NCBI GenBank assembly: GCA_017305535.1
Contig: JAFKKN010000012.1
Coordinates: 62,001 to 126,000, forward strand
Reading direction: 5' to 3'
From: Hyphomicrobiales bacterium
Lineage (GTDB): Bacteria > Pseudomonadota > Alphaproteobacteria > Rhizobiales > Xanthobacteraceae
DNA length: 64,000 nucleotides
Under the pieces are notes generated by a model, which was not told the DNA's origin, searched no databases, and saw only the letters and a list, made by a program, of their open reading frames with translations. Of this stretch, positions 36,206 to 45,453 are shown piece after piece; position 1 is the first letter of the stretch; each line of letters starts with the position of its first letter. The position numbers and the translations under genes were made by a program.

Positions 36206-37823
36206 CACTGTTTCTCCCAGCGGATGAACCAACGAAGCACATGCCCATGCGTTCCGAGCGGCCAGCCTCGCCCGTCACCTGACACGACAACCCCTTCGCG
36301 CACGTCCATGACATGAAACTACGGTCATTGGAGCCATCGGCACGAACGTCGTAACAATGCGCTCCCCAACCGTCATCGTACTCGGTTCCCCGTAACGCCG
36401 TGTCGCCGCGCAGTTGCGGCCGGCTGGAGAAGCCGCGCGAAAAATCCGGTACGCGCCCGTGACGGAAAGCCTCCAGAATATCGCGACGGCGCGGTTGGTC
36501 GCCAATAAAGTGCGGCGAAGCTGGTACATTCGCAACGTGACCTGACGTGGGTGACATCCAATCGGCGCCAGGAAAATGAAACCCGCCGATCCCGCGCGTC
36601 TGATGGCAACCCGCGCAAGTGATATCATTCAATCGCCGCTCAAATCCGGCAACCGAGCGAATGTTCTCGAGCGCGACACCGTTATCCGCCGCCTTCTTCA
36701 GCGCGGCGACGATATCACGGGTACTGAATGCAGCCTCCTGCTCGTCGCCTTCCGAGGATCGAACCAATCCGAATTCCGGCTGCATGTTGGATTTCGTAAA
36801 ACCCGCCGGGGTCGAAGTGATCACCGAGCGGGCAAGGAATTTCTCCGGCACAAGAAGCGTGCCACGATCGAATGCACGCAGATGCTCTGGCTGCAACAGC
36901 CATTCTGCCAATTCGGCCTTGAGATGAGCATCCGCGACCAGACGATCGCGATCGATCTGGTTCTCAAGTGGCGCCTCGTCGAATCTTCGCGCAGTCCGGT
37001 CATACCGGAAAACCTTCATCAGATAATCGGTTCGGAATGCCCGCGTCTCCGACTTCGGCTGATGTCCGACCTGCAAGTTCAGTTCGACCCGGATCAGTTG
37101 CGACGGGTGAAGCAACGCGAGCGGCCCACCTGGTTCGGTCAGGCGGCGGGCAAGTGCAACTCCGGTCTGCGTGTCATTTCGCATCCCGAGCCATCGCCGC
37201 GCAATATCGGCACAGGCGGCATCACGCGATGTAACAGCATCAGCTGAATTCGTCGCGGCCAGCACGACGTTCATCGTCATCGGAAGGCGTACCGCTTCGT
37301 CGGCACGCGGCGCGACCCTCACCAGTCGATAGATCAACCTTATCTCGCCGCACGTCGCCGGCGAGACGAAGGCGCGATCCATCCGATTGGCGATTCCCAC
37401 TAACGCGAAGCGCGTTCGCCCTGAGTAGAGCAGATCGAGATCGAACAATCGCAAATGAGTTCGATCATCGTCATCGTGCCGACGATCCGACAATTCTGCC
37501 CGATGATGCATGGCATACGCAGCGACGTCGCGACCGATGGCCTGCCGCACCGGCAGCATTGCCGGCAACACAAAGAGTTTGTCGTTCAGCAATACAGCTT
37601 CGGTCGTTTCATCCGCACCAAGCATTCGACGTACGCCGAATCCACGAGCGGCACTCGGATCGCCAGCCGCATGTGGCGCATCCAATTCACGCAATGCAAT
37701 GGGATCGGTGATGGCGGTGCCACCAGTCAGGGAGTCCGCGGAGACGGATTGCAGAGCGCCGCTCAGGCAAAGCGCCGCGGCGGCAAACCTGATGCCACTC
37801 AGCAGATTTCGCGGTGACCACAT
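36150..37823 (-). CDS. Secreted protein with one c-type heme motif
   Basis: A 557-residue exported protein with a signal peptide (RFAAAALCLSGALQSVSA, cleavage near 29). A single covalent-heme motif CAGCH is at 403-407 in a context RRLNDITCAGCHQTRGIGGFHF. A C-terminal cysteine-containing segment follows (GAHCYDV, SWTCAKGLSC, GMCF). The N-terminal 400 residues match nothing I can name. A lone CxxCH far into a long polypeptide, with downstream Cys pairs, suggests a periplasmic redox or peroxidase-like protein, but that is inference. The far C-terminus overlaps the small membrane protein gene. Confidence 0.72.
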   Translation of the reverse strand: MWSPRNLLSGIRFAAAALCLSGALQSVSADSLTGGTAITDPIALRELDAPHAAGDPSAARGFGVRRMLGADETTEAVLLNDKLFVLPAMLPVRQAIGRDVAAYAMHHRAELSDRRHDDDDRTHLRLFDLDLLYSGRTRFALVGIANRMDRAFVSPATCGEIRLIYRLVRVAPRADEAVRLPMTMNVVLAATNSADAVTSRDAACADIARRWLGMRNDTQTGVALARRLTEPGGPLALLHPSQLIRVELNLQVGHQPKSETRAFRTDYLMKVFRYDRTARRFDEAPLENQIDRDRLVADAHLKAELAEWLLQPEHLRAFDRGTLLVPEKFLARSVITSTPAGFTKSNMQPEFGLVRSSEGDEQEAAFSTRDIVAALKKAADNGVALENIRSVAGFERRLNDITCAGCHQTRGIGGFHFPGADWMSPTSGHVANVPASPHFIGDQPRRRDILEAFRHGRVPDFSRGFSSRPQLRGDTALRGTEYDDGWGAHCYDVRADGSNDRSFMSWTCAKGLSCQVTGEAGRSERMGMCFVGSSAGRNSDERRRAGLKAARPSDRAQ

Positions 37824-37933
37824 CGCGCGGCGCCTTCGGCGACAGCATCGGAAGGCAAATCCTAGAGCGTTTCCAATTCCAATGGAATCGGAACTGGTCC
37901 ACTACGCCTCTGATCGGATGCGTCGCGTCCAGC

Positions 37934-38893
37934 TCAGCGCGCGACGATCAAGCCCTTGCTGGTCACCACCACCCAGCGCCCATCCTGCTTGCGAATGGCG
38001 TCGACACGACCCAGGCCCGGTAGCGGATCGCCGGCATACACTTCGTAGAGACCTTCACGTCCTTCGATCAACGCGCCGCCGTTGCCGATGTTGCGAATGC
38101 GCCAGCCGACGACGGTCGGAAGCCGGTTGCCTTCCGGAGCCCTGTTGGGCGCGGCTACCGGCGTCGGAATCGAGGCCGTGGTCTCCTTCGCAGTTTCTTT
38201 GGCGGCTGGAGCCGGCGCGGCCGGCGTCGCGGCGCTCACGCGCAGCTTTTCCACCGTTTCGCTCAGCCTGGCGAGTTTCGCGGCGGGCTCGGCCTGCGCT
38301 TTCTCGACCTTCTCAACACGATCCGTGATTTTCGCGAGTTGCGATGCATCCGCCTTGGCGGAGCGCTCGGCGCTCGTCTTCAACGCAGCGACTTCCGCGT
38401 TCAGCTTGGTAATCGTCTCGTTCAGCGCCTGCACCTGCTGCGCGGCGGTTGAATTGGCCCTGTCACCGAACTTGTGCCCGAGTGCAGCGGATGCCAGCGA
38501 TCCACCGACCACACCCGCGATCGCCGCCAACGCGAACACCGCAGCCATCGCGCCGAGCCGACGCTTGCCGAACAGGCCGGACTTTGCCGCGCCCTGAGCG
38601 GCGGCGGCTTCCTCGCCACGCGCATTCCAGTCGCCATCGCGCACCGGCGGCAGCACCATGATGTGGCTGCCGGTCGTTTTCGCCGTAGGCTGCTCGGCAG
38701 CGGCATGCTTGGCCTCGCCCTTGGCTTGACCTTCGGCAGCCACCGACTTGTCCTGTCCCGTGGTTACGTCCGACGATCCCGCAACGGGCTCGACAGACTT
38801 GGCATCGACAGACTTGGCATCGCCGGACTCGGAATTGGCGGTAACGTCATTGATGGTGGGCTCAATGCGATCGTCTCGATTCTGATCGGCCAT
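37934..38893 (-). CDS. Membrane protein with coiled coil and C-terminal beta domain, unknown function
   Basis: A 319-residue protein. A polar, Ser/Thr/Ala-rich cytoplasmic N-terminus (about 1-105) leads into one membrane helix (LGAMAAVFALAAIAGVVGG). A heptad-rich segment (about 145-225) follows, then a Pro/Ala linker, and a C-terminal domain starting VVGWRIRNIGNGGALIEG and ending DGRWVVVTSKGLIVAR. That last domain resembles the compact beta domains of secretion or pilus accessory proteins, but I cannot assign it. ATG 38893 is chosen; a GTG four codons upstream (38905) is also possible. Confidence 0.65.
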   Translation of the reverse strand: MADQNRDDRIEPTINDVTANSESGDAKSVDAKSVEPVAGSSDVTTGQDKSVAAEGQAKGEAKHAAAEQPTAKTTGSHIMVLPPVRDGDWNARGEEAAAAQGAAKSGLFGKRRLGAMAAVFALAAIAGVVGGSLASAALGHKFGDRANSTAAQQVQALNETITKLNAEVAALKTSAERSAKADASQLAKITDRVEKVEKAQAEPAAKLARLSETVEKLRVSAATPAAPAPAAKETAKETTASIPTPVAAPNRAPEGNRLPTVVGWRIRNIGNGGALIEGREGLYEVYAGDPLPGLGRVDAIRKQDGRWVVVTSKGLIVAR

Positions 38894-38905
38894 ATGTTCG
38901 CTCAC

Positions 38906-39250
38906 GGGTCTGAAATCCTCGACAGATTGACAATTTGGTAACCATGATTGCTTGCCAAATGGTTACGAACGACTGTGCCGTAATTATGAATGGCGTCACC
39001 TGACTGCGAGCTGAACAACCGTCCGTTACATCCCGCCGCATCCGCCCCACCAACTAAGCCATTCATTTGACGGGTTTTCTTTGCCCAACCCTGTTTCCTC
39101 ATTGCCTGAAAACGCTATAACATGACCCGGGAAGCGGCATGAATGAACGGGAGGCAATTGCCATTGCGCCCGGCCGGACGGGGCCGCCGAACCAAATCAC
39201 GAGCCACGGCATCGGCGCAGACATCGTCTGGCGGGCCGTCAGGGGGGAGC
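38906..39250. other. Divergent intergenic region, no gene seen
   Basis: 345 bases between the divergent coiled-coil protein and GST genes. It must hold both promoters. An in-frame upstream extension of the GST gene is present but lacks family sequence, so I treat it as non-coding. No repeat or clear operator found. Confidence 0.4.
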
Positions 39251-39862
39251 ATGAAACTCTACGATTCCATCGGACCCAATCCGCGCCTCGTGCGCATGTT
39301 CATCGCCGAAAAGGGTCTGAGCATTCCGATCCAGACGGTCGATCTGCGCGGCGGCGAGAATCGCCAACCGCCGCATCTGGCGCGCAACCCGCACGGACAG
39401 ATGCCGACGCTCGAACTCGACAACGGCGGCTACCTCGCGGAAGTCACCGTGATCTGCGAATACCTCGAGGAAAAGCATCCCGCTCCCGCGATGATCGGGA
39501 CCACGGCCGAGGAGCGCGCCGAGTGCCGGATGTGGACGCGGCGCATCGATCTCAACATTTGCGAACCGCTCACCAACGGCTTCCGCTTCAGCGAAGGCTT
39601 GAAGCTGTTCCAGAACCGCATCGTCTGCGTGCCGGAAGCCGCGCCGGGCCTGAAGAAGATCGCTGCCGACCGTCTCCGCTGGCTCGATGACCAGATGAAA
39701 GGCAAGGAATATGTCTGCGGCTCGCGCTTCACGCTCGCGGACATGATGCTGTATTGCTGGCTCGACTTCGGCGGGCAAGTGGGCCAGCCTCTCGATGAGG
39801 CCAACACCAATATTGCCGCGTGGTTCAAGCGCGTCGCCGAGCGGCCGTCCACCAAGGCGTAG
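39251..39862 (+). CDS. Glutathione S-transferase family protein
   Basis: A 203-residue GST. The N-terminal thioredoxin-like domain has NPRLVRMFIAEKGL and the cis-Pro/glutathione-binding segments GQMPTLELDNGGYLAEVTVI. The helical C-terminal domain contains the folding motif GSRFTLADMML. The expected catalytic Ser/Cys/Tyr near the N-terminus lies around Tyr4-Ser6 (KLYDSIGPNPR). Likely a cytosolic detoxification enzyme; substrate unknown. ATG 39251 follows GGGGGGAG. Confidence 0.87.
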   Translation: MKLYDSIGPNPRLVRMFIAEKGLSIPIQTVDLRGGENRQPPHLARNPHGQMPTLELDNGGYLAEVTVICEYLEEKHPAPAMIGTTAEERAECRMWTRRIDLNICEPLTNGFRFSEGLKLFQNRIVCVPEAAPGLKKIAADRLRWLDDQMKGKEYVCGSRFTLADMMLYCWLDFGGQVGQPLDEANTNIAAWFKRVAERPSTKA

Positions 39863-39920
39863 CACCATCACGACGTGATCTTGCGCGGGGGAATTCCGCG
39901 CGAGATCGCGCGACGAAACA

Positions 39921-40427
39921 CTACAGCACCAGCGGCGTGTCCGGCAGTTCGTTGCGGCCGCCGCGGTCCTTTGGGAAATGCGTCACGAGATGCTTCGTGA
40001 CTGCCTGAATGCCGGCGACCACGGCCTGTTCGAAATGGCCTTTGCCGAATTCGACCTCCATCGCCGTGCAGATTTGTTGCCACACGGCATGGCCCACCAC
40101 CGCGTCAATGCCACGATCGGCGACGATCTCGACGTTTCGGTCCGCGAGCAGCACGTAGATCAACACGCCGCTGTTGTGCGCGGTATCCCATATGCGCAGG
40201 CTCGAAAATAGATCGAGCGCCCGCTCGCGTGGTGACTGATCGCGAAACAACGGACGGCCATCCAGCGCGCCCTCGACGACAAATCGGATTTGGCCAGCGT
40301 GGGTCGCCTCGCTCGCCTTGATGGCCTGCTCGATCGCATCCAGAGACGCCTTCGGAAATGCCCGGTTGACGCGCGAGCGATTGGCGAGGAGATGCTTGCT
40401 GATCCGTGCGATGCCCATCGTCACCAT
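39921..40427 (-). CDS. TPM-domain protein (cytoplasmic/soluble)
   Basis: A 168-residue protein with a TPM domain (about 30-150): IRFVVEGALDGRP, ALDLFSSLRIWDTAHNSGVLIYVLLADRNVEIVADRGID. It has no signal peptide. The gene overlaps the end of the preceding TPM gene (start ATG 40427 inside its stop region); a second ATG at 40418 has better spacing from GGGGAG. It is the last gene of a LemA-TPM-TPM operon. TPM proteins are linked to membrane-protein turnover and cell-wall stress; the exact role is not known. Confidence 0.85.
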   Translation of the reverse strand: MVTMGIARISKHLLANRSRVNRAFPKASLDAIEQAIKASEATHAGQIRFVVEGALDGRPLFRDQSPRERALDLFSSLRIWDTAHNSGVLIYVLLADRNVEIVADRGIDAVVGHAVWQQICTAMEVEFGKGHFEQAVVAGIQAVTKHLVTHFPKDRGGRNELPDTPLVL

Positions 40428-41290
40428 CTCCCCGATGCACCACCGCCACCGAAGCTGCCGCCTCCGCCGCTGAAGCCGCCGCCGCTCGATCCGCCGGACC
40501 AGCCGCCGCCGCCTGACCAGCCGCCACGCCCGCCACCGCCGGACGATACAACGCTATCGCCGACCAATGTGAAGACGAAGGCGATCAGGCCGATGATCGC
40601 CGCGATCGCCAGCGTTCCCGCAAGAAACCAGATCACCAGACCGACCAGACCACCAGTGACGACAGCCCCGAGCAATCGGCCGAAAATGCTGCGGAAGATG
40701 CCGCCAAATACCAGCACAGCAAAGAATGCTACCGGCCCGACCGATCCGAGACTGTCGAGAAAATCCGCACTGTTCTGCTGGTGCTTCGGCTCCGGCAGCG
40801 GCTCGCCATTGATCACGCCGATTATCCGGTCGACGCCCGCCGAAATACCGCCGGCAAAGTCGCCCTGCCGGAACTTCGGTGTGATGATCTCATCGATGAT
40901 GCGCTTCGATGTTACGTCGGTCAGCGCGCCCTCAAGACCATAACCGACCTCGATGCGCAGCCGGCGATCGTCCTTGGCGATCACCAGGATCGCACCGTCG
41001 TCGATCTTCTTGCGCCCGATCTTCCACGCGTCCGCGACCCGGATCGAAAACTGCTCGATGGTTTCCGGCTCCGTGGTCGGCACGATCAGCACGGCGATCT
41101 GGCTGCCCTTGCGCTGCTCGAACGATTGCAGCGTGCCGTCGAGCGTCGCGATCTGCTCCGATGTCAGCGTGCCGGTCTGATCCACGACGCGGCCGGTAAG
41201 TGGCGGAACGGCGACATCGGCCACAGCGACGACGGCCCAGCACAGCATCCATGCCAGCAAAGCCGCCGCGACGGTTTTGATCGCTGTCAT
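40421..41290 (-). CDS. TPM-domain membrane protein (YgcG-like) with Gly-rich tail
   Basis: A 289-residue exported membrane protein. A signal peptide (to about 25) precedes a TPM domain (about 35-160; LTGRVVDQTGTLTSEQIATL, GSQIAVLIVPTTEPE, LRIEVGYGLEGALTD). Two membrane helices (about 182-250) follow, and the tail after about 257 is built from repeated Gly/Ser/Trp. This is the standard YgcG layout and partner of LemA. It lies 15 bases downstream of lemA and overlaps the next TPM gene. Confidence 0.88.
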   Translation of the reverse strand: MTAIKTVAAALLAWMLCWAVVAVADVAVPPLTGRVVDQTGTLTSEQIATLDGTLQSFEQRKGSQIAVLIVPTTEPETIEQFSIRVADAWKIGRKKIDDGAILVIAKDDRRLRIEVGYGLEGALTDVTSKRIIDEIITPKFRQGDFAGGISAGVDRIIGVINGEPLPEPKHQQNSADFLDSLGSVGPVAFFAVLVFGGIFRSIFGRLLGAVVTGGLVGLVIWFLAGTLAIAAIIGLIAFVFTLVGDSVVSSGGGGRGGWSGGGGWSGGSSGGGFSGGGGSFGGGGASGRW

Positions 41291-41305
41291 GCGCGATCCG
41301 CCGGC

Positions 41306-41941
41306 TTATTTGGCCGGCGCAGGTGCCGGTGCGGGAGCGGGCGCTGGCGCCGGGTTGAAGTCGACTTTCGGCGCGGTCGAGATCGCCTTCTCGTTGTCGA
41401 CCGTGAAGTTCGGCTTCTCCTTGTAACCGAACATCATCGCCGTCAGGTTGGACGGGAACGAGCGGACCGTGACGTTATATTCCTGTACGGACTTGATGTA
41501 GCGATTGCGCGCTACGGTGATCCGGTTCTCGGTGCCCTCGAGTTGCGACATCAGATCGCGAAACAGCGCATCCGATTTCAATTGCGGATAGTTCTCCGTC
41601 ACCACCAGCAAGCGCGATAATGCGCTCGATAGCTCGCCCTGCGCCTGCTGGAACTTGTTGAAGGCGGCCGGATCGTTGAGCGTCTCAGGCGACGCCTGAA
41701 TGCTGCCGACCTTGGCGCGCGCGTTGGTGACGCCGAGAAGCACGTCCTTCTCCTGTTGCGCGAAGCCCTTCACCGAATTGACGAGGTTGGGAACAAGATC
41801 GGCACGGCGCTGATATTGATTCACGACCTCCGACCAGCTCGATTTGATCTGCTCGTCCTGACTCTGGATCGCGTTGTAACCGCAATTGGTCAGGCTCAGG
41901 GTCGCCAAAGCCGCCAGGACGGTGAGAAGCCGACGCATCAA
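41306..41941 (-). CDS. lemA: LemA family protein
   Basis: A 211-residue protein with an N-terminal hydrophobic export segment containing a lipoprotein-like LTNC (Cys20), then the helical LemA domain (SSWSEVVNQYQRRADLVPNLVNSVKGFA, then YNVTVRSFPSNL, MMFGYKEKPNF). The C-terminus ends in a Pro-Ala repeat. LemA proteins sit at the membrane and co-occur with TPM-domain proteins, as in this operon. Asn at the -1 position of the lipobox is unusual, so lipidation is uncertain. Two start ATGs are adjacent (41941/41938). Confidence 0.9.
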   Translation of the reverse strand: MMRRLLTVLAALATLSLTNCGYNAIQSQDEQIKSSWSEVVNQYQRRADLVPNLVNSVKGFAQQEKDVLLGVTNARAKVGSIQASPETLNDPAAFNKFQQAQGELSSALSRLLVVTENYPQLKSDALFRDLMSQLEGTENRITVARNRYIKSVQEYNVTVRSFPSNLTAMMFGYKEKPNFTVDNEKAISTAPKVDFNPAPAPAPAPAPAPAK

Positions 41942-42074
41942 TGTCTCCTGTCATGTCGCCATAAAAAAGCGCCAAGCTGGCGTGTCCATGGGACACGCAG
42001 CAAGCACCGCGAGCATACCTGAAATGGCAGCGAACGCCACGCTTGGCGGATTGCGGTGAAGTTCTACCGCTCTC

Positions 42075-44408
42075 TTAGGCGTTCTTGGCACGCTTCTCCG
42101 CATCCCGGATCGCCTGCCAGATCTTGACCGGCGACAGCGGCGTGTCGAGCGTCTTGATGCCGAGCGGCGCCAGCGCATCCATCACGCCATTGGTGATGCA
42201 GGGCGGCCCCCCGATCGCGCCGGATTCGCCGCATCCCTTGGCGCCGAGCGGATTGGTCCGGCACGGCGCGGAACCGTCAAGCGTCACCTCGATCGCCGGA
42301 ATATCGCTGGCACGCGGGATGCAATAATCCTGATAGCTCGCGGTGAGAAGCTGCCCCTCATCATCGTAGGCCACGGTTTCATACAGCGCCTGTCCGATGC
42401 CCTGCGCCACGCCGCCATGCACCTGACCGGCGACCAGCATCGGGTTCACCGCGACGCCGACGTCGTCGACCGTCGAATAGCGCGCCACGCGGGTGATGCC
42501 GGTTTCGGGATCGATCTCGACTTCGCAGATGTGCACCCCATTGGGCCAGCTCGGTCCGTCAACCTCGCCGGTGCTGTCGACGCTGAGCCGCGCATTCTGT
42601 TCCGCCTTCGCGATGTCGAACAATCCGATGCGACGGTCGGTGCCCACGACGGTGAGCCAGCCGTCGCCGTATTCGATGTCCTCGACCGCGGCTTCCAGCA
42701 GGTGCGATGCCTTCTCGCGCGCCTTGGCGATGAGATCGGCGGAAGACACCGCGACCGCAGTGCCGCCAACGAACAATGAGCGCGAGCCGACGCTGCCGAT
42801 CCCGTTCGCCAGATCGGTGTCGCCTTGCACGACGTCAATCTTGTCGATCGGAATGCCGAGCGACGATGCGATCATCTGGGAGTAACTGGTCTCCAACCCC
42901 TGCCCCATCGCCTGCGTACCGGAATGCAGCACGACGCGCCCCTCGGCGGTCGCATGCAGACTGACCTTCTCGCTGTGCGCGCGCCCACCGGTCCATTCGA
43001 TGTAGCTGGTCAGGCCACGGCCATAGAGCAGCCCCTTCTTCTTCGCGGCTTTCTTGCGCGCGGCAAAGCCATCCCAATCCGCTTGCTCCGATGCACGCTC
43101 GAGCATATGCGCGAACGCGCCGCTGTCGTACACTTGGCCTGCGGCGTTGGTGTAGGGCAACTGATCCGGCTGGATGAAGTTGACCTTGCGGATCTGGCGC
43201 GGGTCGATGTTCAGTTGCCGGGCGGCCGCGTCCATCAACCGCTCGACCACAAACACCGCTTCCGGGCGACCCGCACCACGATAGGCGCCGACCGGAGCGG
43301 TGTTCGTCATCACCGCCTTGACGTCGAAATGCACCAGCGGAAGATCGTAGACACCGGTGGCGACAAACGGGCCCAACACCAGCGGAATGATCACGCCGGC
43401 ACCGGCGAGATACGCGCCGGTGCCGCCAAGCGAGCGCACGCGATAGGCCAGCACGCGCCCTTTCGCGTTCAGTGCGAACTCGGCCGTCGAGGTGAGATCG
43501 CGACCGTGGGTGCCGCCGACGAATTCGTCGGTGCGGTCGCCGCGCCAGCGCACCTTGCGATTGAGCTTCACGGCCGCATAGGCGACGAGTCCGTCTTCAG
43601 GGTAAAGGCCGGTCTTCTGTCCGAAGCCACCGCCCATGTCGCCGACCTTGACGTGAATGCTCTCCTTAGGCCGCTTCAGGATCGCGTCCGCGAGAATATC
43701 GCGGGTCGAGGTCGGCGTCTGCGATTGCACGTGGACGATCAGGCGGCCGGATGATTTTTCAATCTCGGCAATGGTGGCACGCGGTTCCATCGCGGCCGGC
43801 ACCAGGCGCTGGCTGGCGACATCGAGCGTCACGACGTGCTTCGCCGTTGCAAATACCTTCTCGACCTTGGCGGCATCGCCGTAGCTCATTGCCGCAACAA
43901 TATTGTCCGGCGCCTCCTGCCACGCGCGCGGTGCGTCGGGCGCAATCGCCGCGACCGGATCGACCACCGACGGCAGCACGTCGTAGTCAACCGCAATGGC
44001 TTCCATCGCGAGACGCGCCGCATCCGGCGTCGTCGCGATCACCGCAGCAACCGGCTCGCCGGTGAAGCGCACCATCTCATGCGCCAGCAGGCGCCGCGGC
44101 GGCAGCAGCATCTCGGAGCCATCGGGCCGCTTGAAGATCGACAACGTCGGAATACTGCCGACATTGTCGGCGACCAGGTCCGCACCGGTGAAGACAGCTT
44201 CAACGCCCGGCATCGTTCGCGCGGTCGCGCTGTCGACCGACACGATGCGGGCATGGGCGTGCGGCGAGCGAAGCAACACCAGCCACAGCGCGCCGTCGGC
44301 CGGCTTGTCGTCGAGATACTTGCCGTGCCCCGTCAGCAGCCGGCGATCTTCCAGACGTTTGACAGGCTGGCCCGCGCCGAAGCGCATGTTGGCTGGCAGA
44401 ATGTTCAT
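42075..44408 (-). CDS. Xanthine dehydrogenase family molybdopterin subunit (CoxL form II-like)
   Basis: A 777-residue molybdenum hydroxylase large subunit. MCD-cofactor motif GGGFGQK (259-265); substrate loop AYRGAGRPE (375-383), which is the form II/aldehyde-oxidase-like type and not the AYRCSFR of true CO dehydrogenase; and the catalytic glutamate Glu728 in GCGESGAIGG. It would oxidise an aldehyde, purine or other heterocycle with water as oxygen donor. The FAD (CoxM) and 2Fe-2S (CoxS) subunits are not encoded beside it, which is unusual. ATG 44408 (MNILPANMRFG) is chosen. The substrate is unknown. Confidence 0.88.
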   Translation of the reverse strand: MNILPANMRFGAGQPVKRLEDRRLLTGHGKYLDDKPADGALWLVLLRSPHAHARIVSVDSATARTMPGVEAVFTGADLVADNVGSIPTLSIFKRPDGSEMLLPPRRLLAHEMVRFTGEPVAAVIATTPDAARLAMEAIAVDYDVLPSVVDPVAAIAPDAPRAWQEAPDNIVAAMSYGDAAKVEKVFATAKHVVTLDVASQRLVPAAMEPRATIAEIEKSSGRLIVHVQSQTPTSTRDILADAILKRPKESIHVKVGDMGGGFGQKTGLYPEDGLVAYAAVKLNRKVRWRGDRTDEFVGGTHGRDLTSTAEFALNAKGRVLAYRVRSLGGTGAYLAGAGVIIPLVLGPFVATGVYDLPLVHFDVKAVMTNTAPVGAYRGAGRPEAVFVVERLMDAAARQLNIDPRQIRKVNFIQPDQLPYTNAAGQVYDSGAFAHMLERASEQADWDGFAARKKAAKKKGLLYGRGLTSYIEWTGGRAHSEKVSLHATAEGRVVLHSGTQAMGQGLETSYSQMIASSLGIPIDKIDVVQGDTDLANGIGSVGSRSLFVGGTAVAVSSADLIAKAREKASHLLEAAVEDIEYGDGWLTVVGTDRRIGLFDIAKAEQNARLSVDSTGEVDGPSWPNGVHICEVEIDPETGITRVARYSTVDDVGVAVNPMLVAGQVHGGVAQGIGQALYETVAYDDEGQLLTASYQDYCIPRASDIPAIEVTLDGSAPCRTNPLGAKGCGESGAIGGPPCITNGVMDALAPLGIKTLDTPLSPVKIWQAIRDAEKRAKNA

Positions 44409-44497
44409 GCGAGAAACCTTATCGATGAGAGCGCGGAACGCGCGACTGGTTCGCGACAACGAACCGACCGCGATACGTGGCCGGTTCGCTGCAACGG

Positions 44498-45385
44498 CTA
44501 TGCGATGTCGGACAGCACGGCTTCGATGACCTTGCGCTCGTCCGCCGTCAGCGGAGATTGCGGCGGGATGGGATCGCCGACGTCATAGCCCTGAACGGTC
44601 AACCCAGCCTTGATGCAGGCAGCGAGATTGTATTTCGCGAACGCTTCATTCAGCCGCCACATCCGCCGTTGCAGCACCAGCGCCTCGTCCCAACGTTCGG
44701 CCTTGCAAAGCTCGTAGAGCTTGACGCTGTCGCGCGGCGCGACGCACGCCGGCCCCGCCATCCAGCCATGCCCGCCGATCAGCATCACCGCCGCCGGAAT
44801 ATGCGCCGACGCGGCGAACACATGAATCTTGTCGCCGCAACGATTCATGATCGACAACAGGCGGCCAGTGTTCGTGGAGGCATCCTTGATCCCGACGATG
44901 CGCGGGTGCTCGGCCAGGCGCGCGATGACGTCGAGTGTGAGATCGGAGCGCTGAAAATTCGGATTGGTGTAGATCACCACCGGAATATCGACCGCGTCGG
45001 CAATGGCGCGGAAATAGGCCTCGACCTGCGCATCCTTGAGCGGAAAGTAGGCTTCGAGAATGGCGAGGATGCCGTCGGCACCCATCGCCTGATAGGCACG
45101 CGCTTGCGCCACGGCATCCGCGATCGCTGTCGAGGCGACACCGACGATCACCGGCACCCGGCGCTGCGCGGCCTCAATGGTGGTCCGCGCCACGGTGGCG
45201 CGCTGCTTGCCGTCGAGATAGGCGAATTCGCCGGTCGAGCCGAGCGGTGTCAGCCCATGGACGCCCGCCTTGATCAGGTCGTCGCACAGCCGCCCGAGCA
45301 CATCGGTACGGATGCTGCCCGCCCCATCGATGGGCGAAACGAGATAGGGGAAAACGCCGTGAAAATCGGAATGCAGATGTGTCAT
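44498..45385 (-). CDS. DapA-family (dihydrodipicolinate synthase/NAL) aldolase
   Basis: A 295-residue class I aldolase of the DHDPS/N-acetylneuraminate lyase family. GSTGE motif (49-53), catalytic Tyr139 in VIYTNP and Schiff-base Lys167 in GIKDAS. It cleaves or forms a 2-oxo acid bond, normally with pyruvate. It is unlikely to be the housekeeping DapA because of the genomic context and the divergent residues around the pocket. It lies 89 bases upstream of the molybdenum hydroxylase gene on the same strand, so the two could form an oxo-acid/aldehyde catabolic unit. Confidence 0.85.
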   Translation of the reverse strand: MTHLHSDFHGVFPYLVSPIDGAGSIRTDVLGRLCDDLIKAGVHGLTPLGSTGEFAYLDGKQRATVARTTIEAAQRRVPVIVGVASTAIADAVAQARAYQAMGADGILAILEAYFPLKDAQVEAYFRAIADAVDIPVVIYTNPNFQRSDLTLDVIARLAEHPRIVGIKDASTNTGRLLSIMNRCGDKIHVFAASAHIPAAVMLIGGHGWMAGPACVAPRDSVKLYELCKAERWDEALVLQRRMWRLNEAFAKYNLAACIKAGLTVQGYDVGDPIPPQSPLTADERKVIEAVLSDIA

Positions 45386-45453
45386 GGTGAGTGTTTTTGC
45401 GGGGAACATGCGTCCCTCGTCAAGCACCGCAGCGGAATGGGTGGTCCCCGTCG

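Noticed and set aside
42075-44408. True carbon monoxide dehydrogenase (coxL)
   Set aside because: The active-site loop is AYRGAGRPE, the form II type, and lacks the cysteine of AYRCSFR; coxM and coxS are absent.
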